A stretch of 45,733 bases of DNA. Origin: a virus. This document shows positions 22,786 through 30,590 of the stretch, piece by piece; the stretch's first letter is position 1, and every line of letters starts with the position of its first letter. The stretch is taken from IMG/VR virus record IMGVR_UViG_3300027749_000183, positions 1 to 45,733 of that record; one strand, written 5' to 3'. The translations under genes were made by a program, and so were the position numbers. The notes below the pieces were generated by a model. The model saw only the letters and a list, made by a program, of their open reading frames with translations. It was not told the origin of the DNA and ran no database searches.

Positions 22786-25784
22786 CTGTTTTGACTACTC
22801 GCTTTTCAAGCAGCAAGCCGCCGTCGTACGCAGTTGGGCGATACGGTGAGCTCGTTGTGGTTCAGGGCAACGGCGTGCGTCCGCTGCGATGGTTAGGTGC
22901 TGGGGCCGCAAGTGACGCCGGGCTGGACGCTCCAGCGACTGCCCCCACTATCGCGGTTAGCCCTACGGTCCAGTATTACGTTGCGCGAGTAGACGTCTAC
23001 AAGGGTGGCGACGTGTACTACTCGCCTCCGGCAGTTGCTTTCAGCGCTGGCTCGCCCGCACCTACGCGACCGGCTGTGGCGTCGTCATTTCTGACCAGTG
23101 CTTCAGTTCGCGAGATTCGGCTTGCAGATGGCGGCAAGGGCTACGCGACTCCTCCCAACGTCACCTTGAGCACGACGTACGGCACGGGCGCGACCATCAC
23201 GGCGCAGCTCGACGCACCGGACATGGGCCCGGACTCACCAACAAACAGCCGGCTCACGGGCCTGACGGGCTGGGAGATTGTGCAAGGCCCTCCGTTTGCT
23301 GACGAGACGGAGCTCGGCGTGGTCTATAAGACGAAGTGGCGGGCATACGGGAGCGTGATTATTCCGATCGCTAATGGCTCTGGCGTCATCCAGACGACGC
23401 TTCCTGTCATTGCGGGAGGCACATGTTTCGGCCTGCCGTCCACGTATCCCATCGTCGTCAACGTCCCGTACACGGTGTCTGGAGTTACATCCGGCAGCGG
23501 CGCTACTGTCAGTATCGGATTCTCAGGCCACATGGTTGTGTCGGCTGGAGCGTGCACTGAAACAACTAGCGCCGGAAGCCAATTATGCAACTGCGTTGGG
23601 TTTGAATTTATGTATTCGTCTGGGGTAAGTGGCGTCACCGCTATCAACTTTGGCGCGGGCTACAGCTCGACGGCCGCCGTGACCCTGACCTTACCATCGT
23701 ACGCCTCTTGGAATCAAAGTTCCCGACAGTACGTTACGCCTCCGGCCTCTAAGGCACTCATTCTGCGTGGCTATAGCGGCAGCAACCCAAGCAATCCCAC
23801 CGGAGGACGCTACTCCCTCCGCTCTCTAACTCTGACGGCAGGGGGCTCAGGGTATACGGTTACGCCTGGCATCAAGATATCGTCCGAGAGCGGGTTTGGT
23901 GCTTACGCCACATGCAAGGTGACCGCTGGCGTAGTCACTTCCGTCAAGCTCGAAAACAGCGGAGGCGGATACAAGACACCGCCGACTGTTGAGGTTGTAT
24001 CCGGCGGCGCCGAAGCGTTTGCTGTGGTCCGGCCGCATCTTCGCGGAGCATATCAGTGCTACTACCGATACGTGGACGCCACCATAGCGGATAGGGGTGG
24101 ACCGATTCCGTCCAACTTGTCGCCCCTCAAAGAAGTTGATTGCGGAGAAGGCACTAGTCAGATCACATGGCAGTACACAGCGCCGGCGGGACGGCAGGCT
24201 AAGGTCGAGCTGTGGCGCAGTGCCTCTAACGAAGCGACGACGCTGTATCGCGTCTCTGCCAATGCGACTGCGTCGTTTGTGGACAGCCTGACAGACGAAG
24301 AGTTGCGCGACGCCGACCGAGCTGATTACGCCGCCATGCCTATCGTGCTGCCGAACGGCGAGCTAAACGCCAACCGATTTGGCATTCCTCCGTCAGATAA
24401 GTCTGCGGTCGTGATGTTTCAGGATCGCATGTGGTATGGGGTCGACACGTCCGGAACAGAGCCTAACGTCATTTATTTCTCTGAGGTCGACGAGCCGGAA
24501 AGCGTGCCGGACGTCAACCAGCTCGTCATACAGCAGAACGTGCAGTCAGTCGACTCTGTAAAAGCCCTCATTCCGTTTGGGTCAAACCTGATGGCGATGC
24601 AGAGCCGGCATGCTTACGCCATCACCTACGTGCGCAAGCCTTTGGTGGATGCTCAAGTGTCTCTAGTGGCGTATCGCGGCTGCCTCAATCAGCGCTGCTG
24701 GGACCTTTACGACGGCGTCGCCTACGTCATGGACCAGTACGGTGTCTACGCCATCAAGAACTCTGGCGAGATAGAGGCGCTGTCAGACGTGATCAAGGAC
24801 TACTTCTTGAAACGAATCGACTTTGCCAGCACGACCTGGTTCATGATTCGGTTTGACCCGGCGCTAGGGGTGCTGCGGTGCTTCGTGGCCTGCAAGGAAG
24901 ACAACGCCAATGGATACCCCACTCGATGCCTAGCCTATTCTCCGCTCACTAAGTCGTGGTGGGAAGAGAGATACCCGCAGAAGCTGACTGGGGCAGCTAC
25001 GATCGCACTCTCTAATGGCGACTTCCGCAGCATCTATGGCGGAGACGGAGGCGTGTACGTGCTCGGGGACGGGACGGCCGATGCTGCTCGCGGCACCATC
25101 CTTTCAGTCAAGGTAACGAATCCCGGCGCTGGCTACCGCACGCAGCCATCTGTGGTTGTCGCCGGCGGCAGCGGCGCCGTTCTAGATCCCGCCCTCAACG
25201 GCGAGACAGGCGTTGCCAGCATATGGATCAAAACAGGTGGGTACGGCTATACGTCCGGAAACGTGGTGATCGGACCGCCAAACGACCCCGACCATCCTGC
25301 TCCCGTGCAGGCGGTGGCAGAGTTTACTGCAAGCCCACTGACACTCGACCTGTCTGTGGCGACTGGATACTGCTACCGCAGCGGCAATATGGAGTACGAC
25401 ACGGACGCCACCAAGAAGGACGGCGCTGCCCAGCAGACCAGAGACATATCCGTGCTGTACGCCCCGCAGTACAAGGCGTGCACGGTCTCTCTGAGGAGCT
25501 TCTACAACAACGCAAAAGAGCCACGACGCAACGCTGTCGCCCGCGATCGCGGCACGGGCTTTATTCACTCTGACGTCGAGCCGGCGGCCCGTCTGGATAT
25601 GTCTGAGTACGTCCGCAAGTACGGCGCTACCAGCGGCATGGCAAAGGCGCTATTTGCCGGCCGAACAATGGAAGACATCCAAGCGGCAGATCGGCATGTG
25701 TCGGTTGAATTAGATGGGGTGCGACGGCACGAAGAGCCCATTATATTCTACAGCGTGGACGTCGACGGCAGTGAGGGGAAGTAA
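22782..25784 (+). CDS. Putative tail nozzle protein with GGxGY repeats (1000 aa)
   Basis: ATG 22782 overlaps the previous stop. The middle to C-terminal part (about residues 430-770) has the beta-propeller traits of T7 gp12/P22 gp10-type nozzles: FQDRMWYGVDTSG, VIYFSEVDEPESVPD, NLMAMQSRHAYAITYV, AYVMDQYGVYAI, FRSIYGGDGGVYVLGDG. Around and between are at least five short GGxGYxxxPxV repeats (for example DGGKGYATPPNV, NSGGGYKTPPTV, NPGAGYRTQPSV), probably small beta insertions exposed on the tail. It would form the channel below the adaptor. It is larger than T7 gp12 (about 790 aa) because of these insertions. Confidence 0.72.
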   Translation: MTVLTTRFSSSKPPSYAVGRYGELVVVQGNGVRPLRWLGAGAASDAGLDAPATAPTIAVSPTVQYYVARVDVYKGGDVYYSPPAVAFSAGSPAPTRPAVASSFLTSASVREIRLADGGKGYATPPNVTLSTTYGTGATITAQLDAPDMGPDSPTNSRLTGLTGWEIVQGPPFADETELGVVYKTKWRAYGSVIIPIANGSGVIQTTLPVIAGGTCFGLPSTYPIVVNVPYTVSGVTSGSGATVSIGFSGHMVVSAGACTETTSAGSQLCNCVGFEFMYSSGVSGVTAINFGAGYSSTAAVTLTLPSYASWNQSSRQYVTPPASKALILRGYSGSNPSNPTGGRYSLRSLTLTAGGSGYTVTPGIKISSESGFGAYATCKVTAGVVTSVKLENSGGGYKTPPTVEVVSGGAEAFAVVRPHLRGAYQCYYRYVDATIADRGGPIPSNLSPLKEVDCGEGTSQITWQYTAPAGRQAKVELWRSASNEATTLYRVSANATASFVDSLTDEELRDADRADYAAMPIVLPNGELNANRFGIPPSDKSAVVMFQDRMWYGVDTSGTEPNVIYFSEVDEPESVPDVNQLVIQQNVQSVDSVKALIPFGSNLMAMQSRHAYAITYVRKPLVDAQVSLVAYRGCLNQRCWDLYDGVAYVMDQYGVYAIKNSGEIEALSDVIKDYFLKRIDFASTTWFMIRFDPALGVLRCFVACKEDNANGYPTRCLAYSPLTKSWWEERYPQKLTGAATIALSNGDFRSIYGGDGGVYVLGDGTADAARGTILSVKVTNPGAGYRTQPSVVVAGGSGAVLDPALNGETGVASIWIKTGGYGYTSGNVVIGPPNDPDHPAPVQAVAEFTASPLTLDLSVATGYCYRSGNMEYDTDATKKDGAAQQTRDISVLYAPQYKACTVSLRSFYNNAKEPRRNAVARDRGTGFIHSDVEPAARLDMSEYVRKYGATSGMAKALFAGRTMEDIQAADRHVSVELDGVRRHEEPIIFYSVDVDGSEGK

Positions 25785-25787
25785 GAC

Positions 25788-26606
25788 ATGTTTGCGCTAC
25801 AGGCGGGGGCAATACGCAACGCTTTAGTGCAAGCAGGCATCCCAATGAGGACTGCCCAGCAGCTTAGCGCCATCCTGAGCAACACGGCCGCTGAGTATCG
25901 CACCGGCAAGATCACTCAAGACACTACTCCTGCTGGCCTGCAGCTTGTCGACTCTGACGCCCGCAAGCATCAGTTTGTAGGACTCGATCCTCTGGCCGAC
26001 GACCCCGACCACAGGAACAGTCAGCTGGCGGGATCGGAGCAGCGAATTGCGGCAGAACAGCCGTCCAGCGTCACGGTACAGCCTTCTTCGTACGAGCAGC
26101 CGCAGGGCAGGGGCGCGGAGGTCATCGGCGGTGCATTCATGACCGTGCGCACTGAGGGTGTAAATCGAGTGGCGGCTCTTCGTGTTGCTGGCGTGGGAAA
26201 GCACCCAACGCTGGACCCGCAGGCCAACATGGTCATAGGCAAGGAATACCGGGCCATCGTTGGCAATGAGGACATGGACAAGATTCGCTCGTTCATCACA
26301 GAGAACGGCAGCGAAGTTGTTTGGAATACGCAGCTTGTCAACCTCACGCCAATCGTCGTCGTCACGATCGAAGGTCAGGCTGGCGGAAAAACCTCATATG
26401 GGTCACGCCAGGTATACGCGTGGTGCGACGCTGCATACGGCGTAAAGGGCGGTGGCCTGACCGGTAACGACGGAGCTAACATCAACGTCCTTACAAACGT
26501 GTCCTGGAACGGCTCGGCCCTTGTCGGCAGCTATGCCAGCGTGAACGTCAACGCCATCAATGGCACTTCGGCGTCCACGATTGCCACTGCTACGGAGTGC
26601 CAGTGA
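25788..26606 (+). CDS. Unknown tail-region protein (272 aa)
   Basis: ATG 25788 follows GAGGGG. A helical N-terminus (LQAGAIRNALVQAGIPMRTA, QQLSAILSNTAAEY) is followed by a Gln/Ser/Pro linker (about 85-110) and a beta-rich C-terminal half (FMTVRTEGVNRVAALRVAGV to the end). There is no catalytic motif. It lies between the nozzle gene and the Cys-rich protein and could be a tail spike, plug or neck protein. Not recognised. Confidence 0.6.
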   Translation: MFALQAGAIRNALVQAGIPMRTAQQLSAILSNTAAEYRTGKITQDTTPAGLQLVDSDARKHQFVGLDPLADDPDHRNSQLAGSEQRIAAEQPSSVTVQPSSYEQPQGRGAEVIGGAFMTVRTEGVNRVAALRVAGVGKHPTLDPQANMVIGKEYRAIVGNEDMDKIRSFITENGSEVVWNTQLVNLTPIVVVTIEGQAGGKTSYGSRQVYAWCDAAYGVKGGGLTGNDGANINVLTNVSWNGSALVGSYASVNVNAINGTSASTIATATECQ

Positions 26607-26607
26607 C

Positions 26608-27849
26608 ATGGGCCTGATAGCTAAGGCTGGGCAGCTCGTCAAGTACGCCGGCCAGCTGGCAAACAGCTGCGCGTGCTGCATTAGGTATTGGTGCGTGCCA
26701 AGCTACACCGATGCCTGCGGCCAGCAGCGATATACCTGCATGTCGTCACAGACGCCGCCTGCGGGTGCACAAGGCCCGTACGCGTCTGCGCAATGCGAAG
26801 GCAATGCCTGTGCCCCGACCAACCTGTGCCTAAAGTTCTGGTGCTTCATCACGGGATACACGCCATGCGGCACCACTAAATACCAGTGCCGGCAAAGCGC
26901 AACTGGCGAAGGGGCCGTACTCGGGCCCTACGACTCAAGCTGCCCAAACTGCACTACAAATTACACTTGCCCGGCCACTAACTACTACTGCTGCTGGGAC
27001 AAGAACCCAGTCCATTCTCCGGGAACTGGAGAGAGCGCCGCGCAAAAAAGCTGCCAGTTAGGGCCGTGCACAGGCATGAGCACAGGGGATTACGCGCTGT
27101 ACGATTCGGGTCCTCACGGCTCTCGCGAGCTGTGCCGCGAGCAGTGCTCTGCTTACGACTGCAGCGGCTCGCGAAAGTGCAGCCCTTCGGCAACAGGTCA
27201 GTACAAGTCGCTTTCGGAGTGCACGGCGGCCTGCGGATGCAACAGTGAGGCAGGCGGCTATCCGTGCAACGGCAACATTACGCCACAGTTTAGCACCACG
27301 TCGACTATCTTTACCATCAGGCAGCCTACGGTGCGCGACACGCCGCCCGTAGCCTTTCACTCGTTTCAGATTTCGGTTCCGTCGTCGCAGTTCCTGGCAA
27401 TCATTGGCCTGACGTCCGGTGCGGCTCCCGGCTACACGCGCGGCGGGCCTGTGCGATGGCAGGTGTTTGCTCCCGGATTCGATGGTGCGGGCAATCAGGT
27501 GGCTTCACGGGTCATGAAAGTCGACTCTGACTGGCGCGGCCAGTGCCCTCCGCCGGCTGGAGGAGCGTGCCCGGCAAGCGACCCTGTTTACTGCAACTAT
27601 CCATGCGACGCTCCGGCCGACTGCGAAGACGTAGATCACAATCTCACCGTCGGGCAGGTTGTGCGCATCGACAACATGAGCCAATACAACTCAATCCGGT
27701 TCTGCAAGAGAGAGGGGCTCACGTGCTTTGAGGTAGTCGTTATGGCTCCGTGCCCAAGCACCGACTGGCAGCTCTCTATCAATTGCGATCCCGCCCGTTC
27801 GTGTACTGAACCAGTTCCTAATCCTCCAGATGGTAACCCGGCACCATGA
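26608..27849 (+). CDS. Cys-rich virion-region protein, about 37 Cys (413 aa)
   Basis: ATG 26608 lies one base after the previous stop. Residues 1-15 are helical (MGLIAKAGQLVKYAG). Residues 20-230 are packed with Cys (SCACCIRYWC, NYTCPATNYYCCW, LCREQCSAYDC). The YDCSGSRKCSPSATGQYKSL segment followed by ECTAAC matches the 34-aa repeat of the spike at 19779-20186. The C-terminal half is a beta domain with further Cys and a Pro-rich end. Such Cys density is rare in phages and implies disulfides formed outside the cytoplasm or metal binding. It is probably an exposed tail protein. Confidence 0.65.
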   Translation: MGLIAKAGQLVKYAGQLANSCACCIRYWCVPSYTDACGQQRYTCMSSQTPPAGAQGPYASAQCEGNACAPTNLCLKFWCFITGYTPCGTTKYQCRQSATGEGAVLGPYDSSCPNCTTNYTCPATNYYCCWDKNPVHSPGTGESAAQKSCQLGPCTGMSTGDYALYDSGPHGSRELCREQCSAYDCSGSRKCSPSATGQYKSLSECTAACGCNSEAGGYPCNGNITPQFSTTSTIFTIRQPTVRDTPPVAFHSFQISVPSSQFLAIIGLTSGAAPGYTRGGPVRWQVFAPGFDGAGNQVASRVMKVDSDWRGQCPPPAGGACPASDPVYCNYPCDAPADCEDVDHNLTVGQVVRIDNMSQYNSIRFCKREGLTCFEVVVMAPCPSTDWQLSINCDPARSCTEPVPNPPDGNPAP

Positions 27850-28319
27850 ACATTATGCAACTGCGTCGCGAGCACGTCGAAGCCCGAGCGAATGAGCGCG
27901 GGTACTCCATCGAAAGCATTCAGCCATGCTTTATAAAGGAGCTCGACGATGGCCTGTGGGAGGTGGACGTCGAGCACGACGCCTACCCTAAAGCCCTGCC
28001 GCAAGATACCGCAGAGTGGTCGGTGCAGGAGTTACCGCCTGTTCCCGAAGAAGGGCCGGGCACGGAGCTCAAGAAGATCCTGAAGAACTGGCTGGGAATC
28101 ACGGCCAGCCCCAACTGTGCCTGCAATGCACGCGCCCGGCAAATGGACGAATGGGGTGCAGATGAGTGCGAAAAGAGGGTACCGGAGATTGTCGGCTGGC
28201 TGAGGGAGCAGGCTCAGGCCAGAAACATGCCGTTTATGAACATAGCTGGAGAGCAGGCGATAAAGCTGGCAATTCGCCGGGCCAGAAAAGCGGCGAAGAA
28301 ACCTGCGGCAGGGACATAA
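27846..28319 (+). CDS. Unknown protein with PNCxC motif (157 aa)
   Basis: ATG 27846 overlaps the previous stop (ATGA). The protein has ELDDGLWEVDVEHDAYPK, a Pro/Glu linker, and a C-terminal part with C91, C93 and C108 (SPNCACNARARQMDEWGADE), then EIVGWLREQAQARNMPF and a basic helix. I recall this PNCxCNARA...GWLREEA pattern in several aquatic phages, always as hypothetical protein. The CxC plus C set may bind a metal ion or attach to the Cys-rich neighbour. Confidence 0.65.
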   Translation: MNIMQLRREHVEARANERGYSIESIQPCFIKELDDGLWEVDVEHDAYPKALPQDTAEWSVQELPPVPEEGPGTELKKILKNWLGITASPNCACNARARQMDEWGADECEKRVPEIVGWLREQAQARNMPFMNIAGEQAIKLAIRRARKAAKKPAAGT

Positions 28320-28322
28320 ATA
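28312..28322 (+). repeat. GGACATAAATA motif, copy 3
   Basis: This is the core of the motif seen at 521-536 and 2323-2339. It overlaps the end of the previous gene and lies 21 bases upstream of the next start, in a 24-base gap. It is a candidate promoter for the 28344-42632 block. Confidence 0.35.
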
Positions 28323-28343
28323 CCAGCGAAGGAGCTCTACGCA

Positions 28344-28745
28344 ATGGCCGCTGATATTCCCGGTTACCGCCTTGAAGGCCCGAGCAGCAGCCAGAAGTCA
28401 GACTCTGCTGTTCGCTATGACTATTCAGGGCTGGACCTCCACCTGAAGCAGCAGGACGAGCTGGCGAAGCTCAAGAACGCCAAGTACCAGCAGCTCTACA
28501 GCGGAGATGTACCGGGATCGGTGTCGGCTGGACAGAGGATACGAGACCTATTGGCGCAGCTGATTCCAAACGCTCCCGGCACGACTGAAGGAAACCCGTT
28601 CCAGATCCCTAATCAGCTGCGGCGCGTTGAGTCGGAAAGCACAGGATCCGACAGTAGCTACGACGCGGGTGCCGAACAATACGGAGATTCCGACAGTCCG
28701 CAAACTAGCCTGTCCAAGACCATTCAGAACGTCAAAAAGCCATAG
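28344..28745 (+). CDS. Unknown hydrophilic protein (133 aa)
   Basis: ATG 28344 follows AGGAG by nine bases. The product is hydrophilic and helical in its middle (LHLKQQDELAKLKNAKYQQL), with a Ser/Asp-rich acidic tail. There is no known motif. It is the first of six small genes preceding the large internal virion proteins and may be a virion component or assembly chaperone. Confidence 0.6.
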   Translation: MAADIPGYRLEGPSSSQKSDSAVRYDYSGLDLHLKQQDELAKLKNAKYQQLYSGDVPGSVSAGQRIRDLLAQLIPNAPGTTEGNPFQIPNQLRRVESESTGSDSSYDAGAEQYGDSDSPQTSLSKTIQNVKKP

Positions 28746-28763
28746 CCATCAAGGAAGATGCTC

Positions 28764-29039
28764 ATGAACGCGTATTCACAGTACGGATACCAGCCGTTTG
28801 GCGACACGAAGGCCATGCTGGAAAGCAACAACGATAACCTGCGCCGGCAGGGCGAGAACGCGGCTGGAGCGTACGGTCGTCAGTTCGATCAGCAGGAACA
28901 CGAAAAGGGCCTGCAGATGGCCGAGCAGCAGCGCCGGCAGTTTGACTCAGAGACCGCCCGCCAGATGGGTCAGCAGAAGATGGGCGTTCTCAGCGGCCTG
29001 CTTGGAAACATGGGCGGTACGACTAGGAGGGTCATGTAA
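28764..29039 (+). CDS. Gln-rich helical protein (91 aa)
   Basis: I choose ATG 28764, six bases after AGGAAG, over ATG 28758, which is too close to it. The product is rich in Gln, Gly, Asn and Met and mostly helical (GRQFDQQEHEKGLQMAEQQ), ending with LSGLLGNMGGTTRRVM. It resembles the next gene and 29680 in composition, suggesting a related set of small internal virion or assembly proteins. Confidence 0.6.
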   Translation: MNAYSQYGYQPFGDTKAMLESNNDNLRRQGENAAGAYGRQFDQQEHEKGLQMAEQQRRQFDSETARQMGQQKMGVLSGLLGNMGGTTRRVM

Positions 29040-29041
29040 AT

Positions 29042-29413
29042 ATGTTTGGAAACGCCGTCGGTTTCAACCCGAGCCAGTCAGTCCTAAGCGGCCTCAAGAC
29101 CACCGGCAACGCTGGGGCCTATGCTCGCGGTGCAGCCATGCAAGGCGGCGCAGAGATGGGAATGAAGGCTGCCCAGCAGAATCAACAGATGGGCGTTCAG
29201 CAGATGCAACAGCAAAGCGACCAGCGCCAGAAGGCCAACTCCAATCAGGCGCAGAGAGCTGGCAACCAGACTGACGAGAACCTTGCTAATGAGTCACTGG
29301 GAAATCGAGCCAGCGTCTTCAATACAGGCATGAACTTCCAGTACGCCCAGATGCAGAACGCTGATCGCATGAAGTACCTGCAGCGATTCGTCGACGGCAT
29401 GGCAGGGGGGTGA
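29042..29413 (+). CDS. Gln/Met-rich helical protein (123 aa)
   Basis: ATG 29042 lies two bases after the previous stop, with AGGAGG about 13 bases upstream, so re-initiation is likely. The protein contains long Gln/Met/Asn helices (AAQQNQQMGVQQMQQQSDQR) and ends with MQNADRMKYLQRFVDGMAGG. The amphipathic pattern is like that of small podovirus internal core proteins such as T7 gp14, but this is composition-based only. Confidence 0.6.
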   Translation: MFGNAVGFNPSQSVLSGLKTTGNAGAYARGAAMQGGAEMGMKAAQQNQQMGVQQMQQQSDQRQKANSNQAQRAGNQTDENLANESLGNRASVFNTGMNFQYAQMQNADRMKYLQRFVDGMAGG

Positions 29414-29416
29414 CGC

Positions 29417-29680
29417 ATGGCAGATAGCGAGAAGATCAAGGCGCTGCTGCGACAGAAGCGGGCGCTTGAGCAAGACAAGCGAGTCTTTCGATACCCAGAA
29501 CTGGACCCCAACAGCAAAGGCGACATCGGAGTAGAGAAGTCTGGCGACAGGCCGCGTAACTTCTTGCCGCCTATGTCCGGCCCGCCGGATCGAGACCCCA
29601 CCGTCAACCCGTTTCGCAATGCGCCAGTTCCCGAACTTAAGCGACTAAAGCAACTCAAGAACCCCATTCAGGACACGTGA
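29417..29680 (+). CDS. Small basic/Pro-rich protein (87 aa)
   Basis: ATG 29417 follows AGGGGGG. The N-terminus is a charged helix (SEKIKALLRQKRALEQDKR); the rest is Pro/Arg-rich and probably disordered. Its stop overlaps the next start (TGATG). No family is recognised. Confidence 0.6.
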   Translation: MADSEKIKALLRQKRALEQDKRVFRYPELDPNSKGDIGVEKSGDRPRNFLPPMSGPPDRDPTVNPFRNAPVPELKRLKQLKNPIQDT

Positions 29681-30210
29681 TGGCACTCGGCGCACAAACA
29701 CGAATGTCGATCCCGCAACCAAAGCAGCAGCCGCAGCAGAGCGCAGCTGCGTCGGCAAACATGCCGTCGTACGCACCGCGCCCTCCCATGATCGGCGACG
29801 ACGTCGTGCAGACGTTCGGCAACAACAGACTCGCTGCGGCCGCCGGAGCTGGCCGTCAGGCACTAACGGATATGGATCGCGGTGGCATGTCTCGCGGCAA
29901 GGGGCAGCGGTACGCCTCTGACATTGCTCAGGCCGGAGCGGACGTTGGCGCCCGAAATGAAGCAGTTGGCGCGCAGATGCAGGCCTCTGCGGCCAACGCT
30001 GGCGCTCAGAACGAGTACGAAAACGCGATGCGCGGCGAGCAGCTAGGCAACGGCGGCCTGCTTGAGAACCTACGCCATCAGGGATCTATGGCAGGCACGC
30101 AGCGCAGAGGCATGCAGCAAAACATGTTTGAAGCCCAGCGTAACGGCCAGTTTGGGCTGGACCAGATTCGCCCAGATTATTCCCGCCTTCTTGGTTCCCT
30201 CTTGGAGTAG
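29680..30210 (+). CDS. Ala/Gln/Met-rich helical protein (176 aa)
   Basis: ATG 29680 overlaps the previous stop and follows AGGA. The composition is Gln/Ala/Met/Gly-rich with long amphipathic helices (ADVGARNEAVGAQMQASAAN, QRRGMQQNMFEAQRNGQFGL). The C-terminal DQIRPDYSRLLGSLLE may be a docking peptide. It is probably one of the small internal virion proteins. Confidence 0.6.
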   Translation: MALGAQTRMSIPQPKQQPQQSAAASANMPSYAPRPPMIGDDVVQTFGNNRLAAAAGAGRQALTDMDRGGMSRGKGQRYASDIAQAGADVGARNEAVGAQMQASAANAGAQNEYENAMRGEQLGNGGLLENLRHQGSMAGTQRRGMQQNMFEAQRNGQFGLDQIRPDYSRLLGSLLE

Positions 30211-30215
30211 CAGTG

Positions 30216-30569
30216 ATGAAGACGCCTTCGACTGAAGTGCTTGCCGACCTTGACGACATGCCCCCGAAGGTGCTGCGGAAGATGATCCGCCAGCTCATGG
30301 GCCAGCGGCTCTCTGATCGCGATCCGGAGGATCTTAAGAAGCAGGACGAGAAGAACGAGACGGAGCGCAAGAAGCTCTCTAATCTCCATGAGGAGCAGAG
30401 GGGTGCGGCGCCGAAGACCCCCGTCGAGAAGGACGATCTGCCTGAAGGGCTGGATGACGTAGACGAGCCTTCGGAGCTGGAAGAAGCGGCTGAGGGAGAT
30501 GCGGAAGAAGAAGACTGCGAAGACTGCAGCGGCACTGGGAAAAAGAAGAAGTACGGCAAGAAGGCCTAA
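30216..30569 (+). CDS. Acidic small protein with CEDC motif (117 aa)
   Basis: ATG 30216 has TTGGAG eight bases upstream; a GTG at 30213 is less likely. The N-terminal helix (MPPKVLRKMIRQLMGQRL) is followed by a very charged middle part and an acidic run (SELEEAAEGDAEEEDCEDCS), then a basic tail (GKKKKYGKKA). The CEDCSGTGKK end looks like half of a DnaJ-type zinc motif (CxxCxGTG). It may be an assembly chaperone for the large proteins that follow, which is inference. Confidence 0.55.
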   Translation: MKTPSTEVLADLDDMPPKVLRKMIRQLMGQRLSDRDPEDLKKQDEKNETERKKLSNLHEEQRGAAPKTPVEKDDLPEGLDDVDEPSELEEAAEGDAEEEDCEDCSGTGKKKKYGKKA

Positions 30570-30590
30570 GGCCCATATCAGGAGTATTTG

